From: Paenibacillus tuaregi
GTDB lineage: Bacteria; Bacillota; Bacilli; Paenibacillales; Paenibacillaceae
Reading direction: 5' to 3'
Length of the DNA: 64,000 nt
Assembly (NCBI RefSeq): GCF_900086655.1
Contig: NZ_LT575476.1
Location: forward strand, 5,230,190 to 5,294,189
Part shown: positions 16,247 through 24,163 of the stretch, one piece after another
Layout of the letters: each line of letters starts with the position of its first letter
Numbering within the stretch: position 1 is the stretch's first letter
The notes under the pieces: generated by a model
Told to the model about the DNA's origin: nothing
Seen by the model: only the letters and a program-made list of their open reading frames with translations
Databases searched by the model: none
Made by a program: the position numbers and the translations under genes

Positions 16247-17277
16247 CTGCCTGACCTGCGCCCCACCGGAAAAGAAAGATGTACCGCCGTCATCCGCCCC
16301 GGCTCACTCTCAAGGGCAATCTGCCCGCCGTTCTTCTCCACCAGCGCCTTGGCAATCGACAGCCCCAGCCCGCTGCCGCCCGAGGCCCGGTTTCTTGAGC
16401 GGTCCACCCGGTACAGCCGCTCGAATAGATGAGGCAGATCCTCCGGGGAAATCCCCGGTCCCCGATCCCATATGCTTAGCCTGATCTCTTGCGGCGCTGC
16501 CGTCAGCGTCACGCCCAGAACCCCTCCGCTCTTGCCATACTGCAGGGCATTCTTGATCAGATTCCGGATAACACGCTGCATGCTCAGAGGGTCGGCATAG
16601 ATGACGCAGGCCCCCTCCGGGATACTGGCCTCCAGTTCCACCTGCAGCTGTCTGAGCTCCGGCAGAAATTCGATGACGGCCTCACGGGCCAGCTCAGCAA
16701 GATCAATCAGCTCGGGCTTAAGTGGGACCTCATCCGCATCCAGCTTGGCCATATGAAATATCTCATCAATGAGCCCCTTCAAGGCTCCCGCCTTCCGTGA
16801 AATCACCTGAACATATTCCTGACGCTCCTCCTCTGACACCGGAATCTGATCCTTCAAGGCATCGATGTATCCGATAATTGAAGTTAACGGAGTGCGGATA
16901 TCATGGGAAATATTCGTAAGCAGGCGCTTGCGCTGGGCCTCTGACCGGACTGTGTATATCTGCTGATCAGCTAGCTGGGTGATCAACCCATTAATCGCGT
17001 AGACCAGCTCATCCAGCAGCGGCTCCCCGTTCGTGAGCAGCCGGGCATTCAGGCTTCCCTGAGCTGCCCGCCGCAGGTCCGCCTGCATCCTCTCCAGCCG
17101 GGTGCTTAAACGGCACCGGTTGACGAGCAGGATAACGGTAATTCCCAGCAGCACAGCGGATAACACTCCGGTGGCAAACGGGCCCATCATCGAGGGATCA
17201 AGAAAAAAGAACAGCAGGATCGCTAGAAGTCCTCCGCCTTGAAGCAGGAGAAGATATACCATCAAGTCCTTTTTCAT
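16243..17277 (-). CDS. Sensor histidine kinase with short extracytoplasmic loop
   Basis: Two N-terminal membrane helices (about residues 5-24 and 33-50) are separated by only about ten residues (DPSMMGPFAT), as in intramembrane-sensing kinases of the BceS type. A HAMP-like stretch follows, then H-box ISHDIRTPLTSI, N-box NLIKNALQYG, and G-boxes DRGPGI and GGSGLGLSIAKAL. Start ATG 17277 overlaps the response-regulator stop (ATGA), behind GGGGGA. 344 residues. Context suggests it senses a cell-envelope antibiotic for the adjacent ABC/UppP genes. Confidence 0.9.
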   Translation of the reverse strand: MKKDLMVYLLLLQGGGLLAILLFFFLDPSMMGPFATGVLSAVLLGITVILLVNRCRLSTRLERMQADLRRAAQGSLNARLLTNGEPLLDELVYAINGLITQLADQQIYTVRSEAQRKRLLTNISHDIRTPLTSIIGYIDALKDQIPVSEEERQEYVQVISRKAGALKGLIDEIFHMAKLDADEVPLKPELIDLAELAREAVIEFLPELRQLQVELEASIPEGACVIYADPLSMQRVIRNLIKNALQYGKSGGVLGVTLTAAPQEIRLSIWDRGPGISPEDLPHLFERLYRVDRSRNRASGGSGLGLSIAKALVEKNGGQIALESEPGRMTAVHLSFPVGRRSGS

Positions 17278-17996
17278 GCTTCGTCCCCCATAAATCTGTA
17301 ACCGATCCCCCATACGGTCTGGATGTACTTCGGATTTGACGGGTCCTCCTCAATTTTCTTGCGAAGCCGCCGGATATGCACCATGACAGTGTTATCGTCC
17401 TCGATGTAGTCATGGCTCCAGACCTGACGGAAGAGCTGGGTCTTCGTGAACACCTGTTCAGGGTGTGTGGCGAAGAACTTAAGCAGCTCGAATTCCTTGG
17501 CGGTCAGAGAGATGGGTTCTCCCGCTTTGGTCACGGTGTATTTTTTCAAATCAATAACGATGTTGGCAAAAGAAAGCCTGCTTCTCTCCGGCTGCTGAGA
17601 ACCGTCCGTACCCGAGCTGCCGCCCAATACCACATAACGCCTGAGCTGGGCTTTGATTCTCGCCACCACCTCTTGGGTGCTGAAGGGCTTGGTAATATAA
17701 TCATCCGCCCCCATGCTGAGCCCCAGCACTTTATCCAGTTCAAGATCCTTCGCGGTCAGCATGACAATAGGGACGTTGGATTGCTCTCTGACCCTTCGGC
17801 AGACTTCGATCCCGTCCACCCCTGGCATCATAAGATCAAGCACGATTAGCTGATAGGTATGTATAGCGAATAATTGAAGCGCTTCAGAACCGCCAGCCGC
17901 CGTGTCGACCCGATACTGCTCCCGCTCCAGATACGTTCTCAATAGATTACGGATTTCTGGCTCATCGTCCGCGATCAAGATACGAATCTCTTCCAT
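17274..17996 (-). CDS. OmpR-family response regulator
   Basis: Receiver domain residues 1-120 with acidic pocket ADDEPE, phosphoacceptor in VLDLMMPGVDG, conserved Thr in MLTAKD and Lys in YITKPF. The winged-helix effector domain covers residues ~145-238 (LTAKEFELLKFFATHPEQVF, RLRKKIEEDPSNPKYIQTVW). 240 residues. First gene of the kinase/ABC/UppP run; it probably binds the 11-bp repeats at 16208-16246. Confidence 0.95.
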   Translation of the reverse strand: MEEIRILIADDEPEIRNLLRTYLEREQYRVDTAAGGSEALQLFAIHTYQLIVLDLMMPGVDGIEVCRRVREQSNVPIVMLTAKDLELDKVLGLSMGADDYITKPFSTQEVVARIKAQLRRYVVLGGSSGTDGSQQPERSRLSFANIVIDLKKYTVTKAGEPISLTAKEFELLKFFATHPEQVFTKTQLFRQVWSHDYIEDDNTVMVHIRRLRKKIEEDPSNPKYIQTVWGIGYRFMGDEA

Positions 17997-18287
17997 GGCT
18001 TCACCTGCTTATCTCCCATAAGTTAAATTACTGCAGCCTGGCACAACCATGCAGGCCCAATTGTGCGGAATCCGCGTGGAATCCGGCTTGTTCCAGTGTA
18101 CCTTCTTAATCAACCGGCGGGCAACATTTAGGAAGCAGACGGAGATGCCAAGAAGGCTTTACTCCCCCGCTAATCTCTTCGCAAATATTGCCACTTATGA
18201 AAGTTTTATGTGCATCCGCCCAGCCAAACGGGCATCTACCTACATACATTACATTAGCCCAGTTAAAATTGAAGGAGTGAAGTTCGC
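17997..18287. other. Intergenic region without a recognised gene
   Basis: Divergent promoter region of the response regulator and the Pro/Gly-rich gene. Open frames here lack ribosome sites and family resemblance. No repeat or hairpin stands out. Confidence 0.5.
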
Positions 18288-18728
18288 ATGGCTATTAATC
18301 CGTCCCAAGGTCCTTTTAATCCACAAGGTCCCTTTGGAAGCAGCAATCCGCTTGCACCGTCAAATCCCTTTACGCCCTCACAAGGAGGTCCATTTGGCCC
18401 GTTCAATCCGGGACAGGGTCCGCTCCAGCCTCCAGGTTCGCAAGTTCCCCCGCCACCAGGCGCGCTAGGGCCAGGAGGCGTGCAGCCGCCCTCTTCTCCT
18501 CCGCCTTCTTTCACACCTCAAATTTCGTCCTTTGCGGTAGACCCGTTTGCCATCGCCGGCTGCCTGTTCCGCAACACGTATATCTGGCAGCGTAACGGGG
18601 ATCAATACTGGTTCTATCCGATCTTTGTCGGACGTACCTCGGTGTCCGGCTTTCGCTTCTTCTTTGGGATAGGCTGGAGGTTTTTCGGCGTGGATCTCAG
18701 GGCCATCACCTCGTTTGCCTGCTTCTAA
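18288..18728 (+). CDS. Pro/Gly-rich protein with aromatic C-terminal domain
   Basis: A 146-residue protein in two parts. Residues 1-75 are low complexity, rich in Pro, Gly and Asn with recurring GPFNP/NPxxPS units. Residues ~85-146 are compact and aromatic: NTYIWQRNGDQYWFYPIFVG, VSGFRFFFGIGWRFF, ending DLRAITSFACF. No signal peptide. Start ATG follows AAGGAG at 8 bases. Similar Pro/Gly-rich proteins occur in Bacillales and are often surface- or spore-associated; that role is a guess here. Function unknown. Confidence 0.7.
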   Translation: MAINPSQGPFNPQGPFGSSNPLAPSNPFTPSQGGPFGPFNPGQGPLQPPGSQVPPPPGALGPGGVQPPSSPPPSFTPQISSFAVDPFAIAGCLFRNTYIWQRNGDQYWFYPIFVGRTSVSGFRFFFGIGWRFFGVDLRAITSFACF

Positions 18729-18800
18729 CCTGCCACGAATAAGTCCAGCTAAATTCTCCATAATAGGAAGGTACACAGGCTTGAAAATGGAGGATTTCTT

Positions 18801-18983
18801 ATGAACCAGAATCTAGAGAGCGATTATAACTGTGCAAGTGCTGGGGATGACCTACACCAACTGAAGCAGGAGCTTGCCTCCCTGCGTGCACAAGGAGCGG
18901 GCACCAAGGAACAAGAGGAGACGATCAACCGGCTTGAGAATCAGATTTCGTTCATTATGAACAAATGCGGTATTAATCACTAG
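18801..18983 (+). CDS. Small coiled-coil protein
   Basis: A 60-residue protein behind GGAGG at 7 bases. Residues ~17-52 (LHQLKQELASLRAQGAGTKE, NRLENQISFIM) form a predicted coiled coil, with single cysteines at residues 11 and 56 that could crosslink. It follows the Pro/Gly-rich gene by 72 bases and is closed by a terminator. No family recognised. Confidence 0.65.
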   Translation: MNQNLESDYNCASAGDDLHQLKQELASLRAQGAGTKEQEETINRLENQISFIMNKCGINH

Positions 18984-19019
18984 CCGTCCCGGCATTTGAG
19001 CCCAACATGCCGCGCAAAT

Positions 19020-19062
19020 GACCCCTCATCAGCGGAGACTTACGGTGAAGGGGTTATTTTTT
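19020..19062 (+). terminator. Intrinsic terminator
   Basis: ACCCCT/GAAGGGGT stem followed by TATTTTTT, after the coiled-coil gene. Confidence 0.75.
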
Positions 19063-19198
19063 GCGTTTTTCTTGTTTCTGCGATCAGCCCAGGACTCGAG
19101 TTTCTCTCCCAATGCACCATCTTCCCCTTAGGCGAATATCCTATTCCATGATAAGGGACCCCTTACTAAGGAGTCCATTCCAGAAAGGTGGTAGACTC

Positions 19199-19693
19199 AT
19201 GTATTACCTTCCCTATGGAGCTTTGAGGCCTGGCTGTACACCCTCCTATACGGCATTTGCCGCTCCATCCTTCACACCGTGGTATAGAAACGAAGACATA
19301 GTGCTGAACCTGATTCTTCAGTCCATTCAAGGTGAGCGCAATGATGAGTTGTTCTATGATTTTCTCATCAAGATGGCTCCAGATGAGCAGCAGAAGGAGG
19401 TCATCAAAGGTATCCGCGATGATGAGCGCAAGCACAACCGGATGTTCAGGGAGCTGTATACCCGTCTTACCGGAACCGCCCCCACACCCAAGGAGGAGCC
19501 GCTGGAGCAGCTGCCGGAGACGTATTTGGAAGGTCTCGAAAAGGCGCTGCTGGGGGAACTCCGCGCGTTCGAGAAATACCGTACCATCTACCTCCATATT
19601 CAGCCTGAATACCGCGATTGGATCTTTGAGATTATGACGGATGAAATCAAACATGCCGGTTATTATAACTGGCTGTATGCCAAGAATAAGTAG
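19199..19693 (+). CDS. Ferritin-like (rubrerythrin-type) protein
   Basis: A 164-residue four-helix-bundle protein with the repeated carboxylate pattern of di-iron proteins: QGERNDELFYDFL, DDERKHNRMFRELY, LGELRAFEKYRTIY and MTDEIKHAGYYNWLY. The N-terminus (YYLPYGALRPGCTPSYTAFA) is an aromatic, Pro-rich extension. Start ATG 19199 follows AAAGGTGG; the frame is open upstream to 19061 but overlaps the previous terminator. Related proteins in Bacillales are annotated as ferritin-like and their role is unclear. Confidence 0.8.
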   Translation: MYYLPYGALRPGCTPSYTAFAAPSFTPWYRNEDIVLNLILQSIQGERNDELFYDFLIKMAPDEQQKEVIKGIRDDERKHNRMFRELYTRLTGTAPTPKEEPLEQLPETYLEGLEKALLGELRAFEKYRTIYLHIQPEYRDWIFEIMTDEIKHAGYYNWLYAKNK

Positions 19694-19711
19694 ACTGCTC
19701 TTATAGCCCGG

Positions 19712-19757
19712 AGCAGAATCAGCCCCTGTCCTAAAGTGGACAGGGGCTGATTCTGCT
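19712..19757. terminator. Bidirectional terminator with 20-bp perfect stem
   Basis: AGCAGAATCAGCCCCTGTCC and its exact complement, separated by 6 bases, between the convergent ferritin-like and HxlR genes. Confidence 0.8.
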
Positions 19758-19771
19758 GTTTAGGCTTTAAA

Positions 19772-20137
19772 TTATCGATTCAGGATACTGTCAGCCAGCA
19801 CTGCGGACTTGTCCCCGTATTCCTTGATAATGTGCCTCTCTCCCCAGGCGCACAAGGAATCGAGAATACCCTTGAGACTCCATCCGTATTCGCTTAGCTC
19901 ATACTCGACTCTGGGTGGAACCTCGTTATAACTAATCCGGTTGACAATCCCGTCACGTTCAAGCTCCCTAAGCTGCTGGGTCAGCATCTTCTGCGTGATG
20001 CCCGGCATAAGGTGCTTAAGCTCGCTGGTCCGCTTCTTGCCATGAGTGAGATGGCATAGAATCACACACTTCCACTTGCCTCCGATCACCTCCAGAGTCG
20101 CTTCAACTGATATATTATATTTTTTGCTCGTTTCCAT
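19772..20137 (-). CDS. HxlR-family transcriptional regulator
   Basis: Winged-helix regulator of 121 residues with family marks EVIGGKWKCVILCHL, LKHLMPGITQKMLTQQLREL and NEVPPRVEYELSEYGWSL. Two Cys residues lie in the GGKW helix; several HxlR proteins sense electrophiles through Cys, which may apply here. Divergent from the MFS exporter, with two palindromes between the genes. Confidence 0.92.
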   Translation of the reverse strand: METSKKYNISVEATLEVIGGKWKCVILCHLTHGKKRTSELKHLMPGITQKMLTQQLRELERDGIVNRISYNEVPPRVEYELSEYGWSLKGILDSLCAWGERHIIKEYGDKSAVLADSILNR

Positions 20138-20152
20138 GGGCTCCTCCTTATG

Positions 20153-20186
20153 GTTACTTTCTAGTAACTATAGCACTAAAAAGTGC
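20153..20186. promoter_or_regulatory. Double-palindrome operator, HxlR/MFS
   Basis: GTTACT-ttct-AGTAAC (20153-20168) and GCACT-aaaa-AGTGC (20173-20186) lie between the divergent HxlR and MFS genes. The first resembles TTAC-N-GTAA sites of HxlR regulators. Confidence 0.6.
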
Positions 20187-20263
20187 GTACTATTCAATTC
20201 GATCCAGTTCACCCATAATAACATTTGCCTGATGGCAATTACTATACGTTAGGAGTGGACGAA

Positions 20264-21490
20264 ATGTCTTTAGATAAAAAAAGAAGCACCTTAGCCCTGC
20301 TGGCATTGGCAATCAGCGCTTTTGCCATTGGGACAACCGAGTTCATCAGTGTTGGACTGCTCCCTTTGATCGCGAGTGATCTTCATATATCTGTAACTCT
20401 GGCAGGACTGACAGTTACCTTGTATGCCTTGGGAGTCACGTTCGGTGCGCCTGTACTAACCTCCCTCACCTCGGGCGTGCCGCGCAAAACCCTGCTCATG
20501 TGGATCATGATTGTGTTTATTGCAGGCAACAGCTTGGCTGCTTGGTCCGGAACTATCGCGGTACTGCTGGTTGCGCGGATTGTCTCGGCGCTGGCCCACG
20601 GAGTCTTCATGTCCATTGGCTCCACACTGGCCGCCGATCTTGTCCCCGAGAACCGGAGGGCAAGCGCCATCTCCATGATGTTCTCCGGCCTGACGATTGC
20701 CACTGTGACCGGTGTGCCGCTGGGGACATGGGTTGGACAGCAGCTTGGCTGGCGCGCCGCCTTCCTGGCCATTGCCGTGGTTGGGGTTCTCGCTTTCCTT
20801 GCCAACGTCCTTCTTGTACCAGCCGGGCTTCGCAAAGGTGTCCGCACCCCGGCCCGCGAGCAAGTCAAGCTGGTGACCAACGGCAGGCTGCTGCTGGCCT
20901 TTGCCATTACTGCGCTTGGCTACGGCGGAACGTTTGTCGTATTTACCTACCTGTCTCCGCTGCTTCATGAAATTACCGGATTCGGGGAGGAGACCGTAGC
21001 CCTCCTGCTGCTCGTCTATGGAATTGCGATAGCGGCCGGTAATATCATTGGCGGCAAAGCCGCCAACCGCAACCCAATAACCGCCCTGTTCTATATGTTC
21101 ATCGCCCAGGCCCTGATTCTGTTCATCCTGATGTTCACCGCGCCATTTAAAACAGCAGGACTGATCACTATCATCTTGATGGGGCTGTTCGCCTTCATGA
21201 ATGTGCCCGGCCTGCAAATTTATGTGCTTACGCTGGCTGAGCGGTTCGTACCGAAGGCGGTGGATGTTGCATCCGCCATGAATATTGCCGCCTTCAATGC
21301 CGGGATTGCCTTGGGGGCTTATCTGGGCGGCCTCGTTACTGACAAGCTCGGACTAATTCATACCACTTGGTTTGGGGCGTTGATGGCACTGGCAGCCGTC
21401 CTTTTGACTGGGGTGAGCCGTTCACTGGAACGCAAAGACCACTTAAAAACCGATTACCCAGCTGCTGCCTACAAACAACAAGCGCTATAA
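20264..21490 (+). CDS. MFS efflux transporter, AraJ/YdhP-like
   Basis: 12-helix major facilitator, 408 residues, of the DHA1 AraJ/YdhP type: GTTEFISVGLLPLIASDL in helix 1, ALAHGVFMSIGSTLAADLVP in helix 4-5, the VGQQLGWRAAFLAIAVVG motif C/D region, and ASAMNIAAFNAGIALGAYLG near the end. Start ATG 20264 follows TAGGAG at 8 bases. Probably repressed by the divergent HxlR. Substrate unknown; relatives export sugars or drugs. Confidence 0.88.
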   Translation: MSLDKKRSTLALLALAISAFAIGTTEFISVGLLPLIASDLHISVTLAGLTVTLYALGVTFGAPVLTSLTSGVPRKTLLMWIMIVFIAGNSLAAWSGTIAVLLVARIVSALAHGVFMSIGSTLAADLVPENRRASAISMMFSGLTIATVTGVPLGTWVGQQLGWRAAFLAIAVVGVLAFLANVLLVPAGLRKGVRTPAREQVKLVTNGRLLLAFAITALGYGGTFVVFTYLSPLLHEITGFGEETVALLLLVYGIAIAAGNIIGGKAANRNPITALFYMFIAQALILFILMFTAPFKTAGLITIILMGLFAFMNVPGLQIYVLTLAERFVPKAVDVASAMNIAAFNAGIALGAYLGGLVTDKLGLIHTTWFGALMALAAVLLTGVSRSLERKDHLKTDYPAAAYKQQAL

Positions 21491-21497
21491 CGTCAAA

Positions 21498-21530
21498 AAC
21501 CCTCTGTTTATGGGACTGAACAGAGGGTTT
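21498..21530 (+). terminator. Intrinsic terminator after MFS gene
   Basis: AACCCTCTGTT/AACAGAGGGTT hairpin followed by TGTTATTAT. Confidence 0.8.
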
Positions 21531-21585
21531 GTTATTATATTTGGAAAAAGAGTCATACCCGGGATGTGATAGGGCTGGCTCTGAC

Positions 21586-21708
21586 TTAGCTCTCGGTGCT
21601 GACCTGTGACATAAATGCGTTGAAGGCCGCTTTAGCCCCTCCGGTATTAAAATCAGCAATAACCAAGTGGCTAATAGGGCGCCCTGGGTGGCCTACTAAT
21701 CCAGATTT
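21586..21708 (-). pseudogene. Possible C-terminal gene remnant downstream of MarR
   Basis: In a frame shifted from the MarR gene and overlapping its end, the minus strand reads a protein-like string containing GHPGRPISHLVIADFNTGG and AKAAFNAFMSQVSTES before TAA. It has no start codon or ribosome site and I cannot name the family. It may be the tail of a deleted gene. Confidence 0.25.
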
Positions 21709-22127
21709 TCGAAATTCTTGATTAACTTCTCTTGAATAGCCAGGTACTGCTGGATTTCCTCCTCGCTCAATACCTGGAACATCTTGGCCCTCAGCTCCTG
21801 TCCCTTCAACTGAGCCTCCCTAAGGATAGTAAGACCCTGATCGGTAACAGCCAGCAATACATTACGGCGGTCATTCTCGTTGTACTTACGTTCGGCAAGC
21901 CCCAGCTTGATCAGGCGATTTGCAATATTGGTCATAGCTCCTGGGGTATAGCCCAGCTTCTTCGCCAGAACCGTTTGCTTCTGCGGCCCCTTATGCTTTA
22001 GCTCGCTCAGTACAATAATCGGTGAAATCCCGATATTATGAGGGAAGGACTTCATCCACCTTATAATTGCCTCGTTCGTGAACAGCTCTGCTGCATGTAT
22101 CAGCTTAAAAATATCGGTCTTTTCCAA
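21696..22127 (-). CDS. MarR-family transcriptional regulator
   Basis: Winged-helix MarR protein: HTH QKQTVLAKKLGYTPGAMTNI, wing RKYNENDRRNVLLAVTDQG. An ATG at 22142 lies only about 12 bases after a TATAAT -10 box and has no ribosome site. AAGGAG is 6 bases before TTG 22127, so I prefer that start (143 residues). A degraded SDR gene lies directly upstream, suggesting the regulator has lost its partner gene. Confidence 0.88.
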   Translation of the reverse strand: MEKTDIFKLIHAAELFTNEAIIRWMKSFPHNIGISPIIVLSELKHKGPQKQTVLAKKLGYTPGAMTNIANRLIKLGLAERKYNENDRRNVLLAVTDQGLTILREAQLKGQELRAKMFQVLSEEEIQQYLAIQEKLIKNFENLD

Positions 22128-22171
22128 AACGTTCTCCTTCATGATACGGGTATATTATAGGCATACCTAAA

Positions 22172-22360
22172 TTATCTTAGTTTTGCTGCTTCACCGTCAA
22201 CTATAATAGTCTGTCCCGTAATGTAATCCGAATCCTCGCTTGCCAGGAATACAGCTATACGGCCATATCGCTCTCCAGTTGCCCAGTCGGCAGAGCAGAA
22301 TTTTAGCAGCAATTGACATACTCCGGTGATAATAGCTACTGTATCTGTTAATTTACTCCT
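22172..22360 (-). pseudogene. Short-chain dehydrogenase remnant (internal deletion, no start codon)
   Basis: One open minus-strand frame joins an SDR N-terminus (SKLTDTVAIITG, the start of the TGxxxGIG cofactor loop) almost directly to an SDR C-terminus (RYGRIAVFLASEDSDYITGQ, then TIIVDGEAAKLR and TAA). The ~190 residues between, with the active site, are missing. The first codons after an AAAGGAG-like site are AGG AGT AAA, with no ATG/GTG/TTG. This is a decayed gene upstream of MarR. Confidence 0.7.
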
Positions 22361-22395
22361 TTAGCTATTTCCGTTGTCGCTGTATAAACAGCAAA

Positions 22396-22421
22396 CAGCC
22401 CGCTGACAACTACAGCAGGCT
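22396..22421 (-). terminator. Terminator after the effector-binding gene
   Basis: AGCCTGCTG/CAGCGGGCT hairpin followed by TGTTTGC on the minus strand. Confidence 0.55.
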
Positions 22422-22453
22422 TTGGTATCAGATGGTTCACAGCATAATATGCT

Positions 22454-22945
22454 CTATTTAATGGCAATATATATTTGAACCACCGTCTCCTCTGGATTAA
22501 AGTTCCGGGTATCATAAAGCTCTAAGTCCCCCGTGTAGGTCCGCTGTTCTTCCGATTGCCCGAAGTAAGCCCATATCTCTCCCCAGGCTTGGGCAACCAC
22601 TTGGTAGACAGGTCCTTTCGCTGTGGTAAATACCTTGTACTTGGCTGCGGGAACACTTGCCTGCTCCAGGCCTGTTGCCTCTCCAACGGAATCCCCTGCT
22701 TCCAATGCTTCATGCCCGATCAGAACCGTGTATGCTCCAGAGGCATCGCTCTCATAATCGGTATAGAGCGCATAAAGCTTACGGTCACCTCTCGCAGCGG
22801 CTTCTCCCGGCAGCGGACTGCTGAAGTAGGTTTCCCACAGCTTTGGAAGATAACCATCGGGTCCCATCTCCCGTTCATTGGTTGTCCGTACGCTGACGCC
22901 GCTCAGCTTAAATCCAGGTTGTTGAATGTATGAGTTGTTGTTCAT
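22454..22945 (-). CDS. GyrI-like / AraC effector-binding domain protein
   Basis: Stand-alone small-molecule-binding domain (163 residues) of the GyrI/integron-effector class: FKLSGVSVRTTNEREMG at the start, YTDYESDASGAYTVLIG centrally, VPAAKYKVFTTAKGPVYQVV and YDTRNFNPEETVVQIYIAIK at the end. Start ATG 22945 follows AAAGGGGA. It lies 29 bases after the WYL regulator on the same strand, a common pairing; it may bind a drug-like ligand. Confidence 0.88.
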   Translation of the reverse strand: MNNNSYIQQPGFKLSGVSVRTTNEREMGPDGYLPKLWETYFSSPLPGEAAARGDRKLYALYTDYESDASGAYTVLIGHEALEAGDSVGEATGLEQASVPAAKYKVFTTAKGPVYQVVAQAWGEIWAYFGQSEEQRTYTGDLELYDTRNFNPEETVVQIYIAIK

Positions 22946-22974
22946 GGTATGTTCCCCTTTTCCGTAGTATGGCC

Positions 22975-23952
22975 TCATTGTACAGGGTGAACTAGGACAT
23001 CAGTATGTCCGGATTCCGTGTAGAGTGCGGTAATTTTCTCTGCCCTTCTGCGAATTTCGGCGGCAGCCTCTGCAGGCTGCTCAATCCGGGCATCAGCTCC
23101 GAAGCTGAGCATCAGTCCATAAAACCAATCATCAATCAGATAAGGGCAGCTGACTTTAAGGGAACCGTCCTTGAGGATCTCTACCGAGGTCGGATCAAAT
23201 ACATCAAGAACCCTGTAGCGAACCTTTGGCGAGAAATGGATCACCACATGCTGAGCCTTCCCCCCTGACCACTGCGGCTCCCACCGGAACTGCTCCTTCA
23301 GCTCCGGTGCCGGGCGGCGGGGAACCGTCTCGCTTATAACACGGATATCCTGCATCCGGGTCAGCCGGAATACCCGAAATTCCTCCCGAAGCCTGCAGTA
23401 TCCATACAAATACCATAGAGGGCCTTTCAAAATCAGAGTTAAGGGCTCGGCCACCCGCTCGGTCTCCTTCCCATTTATGCTGCTGTAGCGGAATTGAATC
23501 AGGCGCGATTCCTCGGCTGCCTGTCTAAGCATATCGAATTTCGCTCTCGCCCCGACCCCTTGGCCCCAAGGGTTAAAATCAAAGACAAACCGCGCCCCCT
23601 TTTGCTCGGTTTCACGAATGTCCTGCTTGGACAGCATCGATTGTACTTTGCCAAGCAGGTTGCCCATTGCCCGATCGTCCAGAACGGTGCCAATTCCTTT
23701 GACAGCGGCTACAACCGAGGTAATCTCATCCAGCGTCAGAAACTGGCGATGGATCGTATACTGCTGCATAATCTCAAATCCGCCGGTGGAGCCTTGATGG
23801 GCCACAATCGGAATACCCGCCTGATTGAGGGTTTCCATGTCCCGGTAGATGGTCTTGGTCGATACCTCAAAGCGTTCAGCCAGCTCTGCCGCGCTGACCC
23901 GCCCCCGGCTCAGCAGCAGCACCGTCATGGCCAATAATCGGTCTATTCTCAT
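22975..23952 (-). CDS. HTH/WYL-domain transcriptional regulator (YafY-like)
   Basis: 325 residues: N-terminal HTH_11 (RIDRLLAMTVLLLSRGRVSA, ELAERFEVSTKTIYRDMETL), then a WYL ligand-binding domain (LIQFRYSSINGKETER, LKGPLWYLYGYCRLREEFRV) and a WCX C-terminal region. Start ATG 23952 follows GAGGGTG; the frame is open to 24039 without a better site. Probably co-transcribed with the effector-binding gene downstream. Ligand unknown. Confidence 0.9.
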   Translation of the reverse strand: MRIDRLLAMTVLLLSRGRVSAAELAERFEVSTKTIYRDMETLNQAGIPIVAHQGSTGGFEIMQQYTIHRQFLTLDEITSVVAAVKGIGTVLDDRAMGNLLGKVQSMLSKQDIRETEQKGARFVFDFNPWGQGVGARAKFDMLRQAAEESRLIQFRYSSINGKETERVAEPLTLILKGPLWYLYGYCRLREEFRVFRLTRMQDIRVISETVPRRPAPELKEQFRWEPQWSGGKAQHVVIHFSPKVRYRVLDVFDPTSVEILKDGSLKVSCPYLIDDWFYGLMLSFGADARIEQPAEAAAEIRRRAEKITALYTESGHTDVLVHPVQ

Positions 23953-24120
23953 TGATTTGAATTCACCCTCACTATCCAAGAAATCTCTCCGGCTTTGCCG
24001 AAGTTTGAGCTCCTGCTTTTTCCTGTCATTATATCTCATTAAGAAAGGGGTTCACTATTCCTAATCTGATGAATGAGGTTATGTCTGACACATTTATGAA
24101 AGTACATTCAATATGCAAAA

Positions 24121-24147
24121 AGGCACATCCTATGTAAGGATGTGCCT
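24121..24147 (-). terminator. Terminator of rlmN
   Basis: AGGCACATCCT/AGGATGTGCCT followed by TTTTTGC on the minus strand. Confidence 0.85.
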
Positions 24148-24163
24148 ACCATGAACTCATATT

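Noticed and set aside
18049..18468. 139-codon plus-strand frame before the Pro/Gly-rich gene
   Set aside because: No ribosome site; it overlaps the Pro/Gly-rich gene in another frame, and that gene has a good ribosome site and a domain-like C-terminus.
20456..21217. 253-codon minus-strand frame inside the AraJ-like MFS gene
   Set aside because: Charged low-complexity shadow of a membrane-protein gene.
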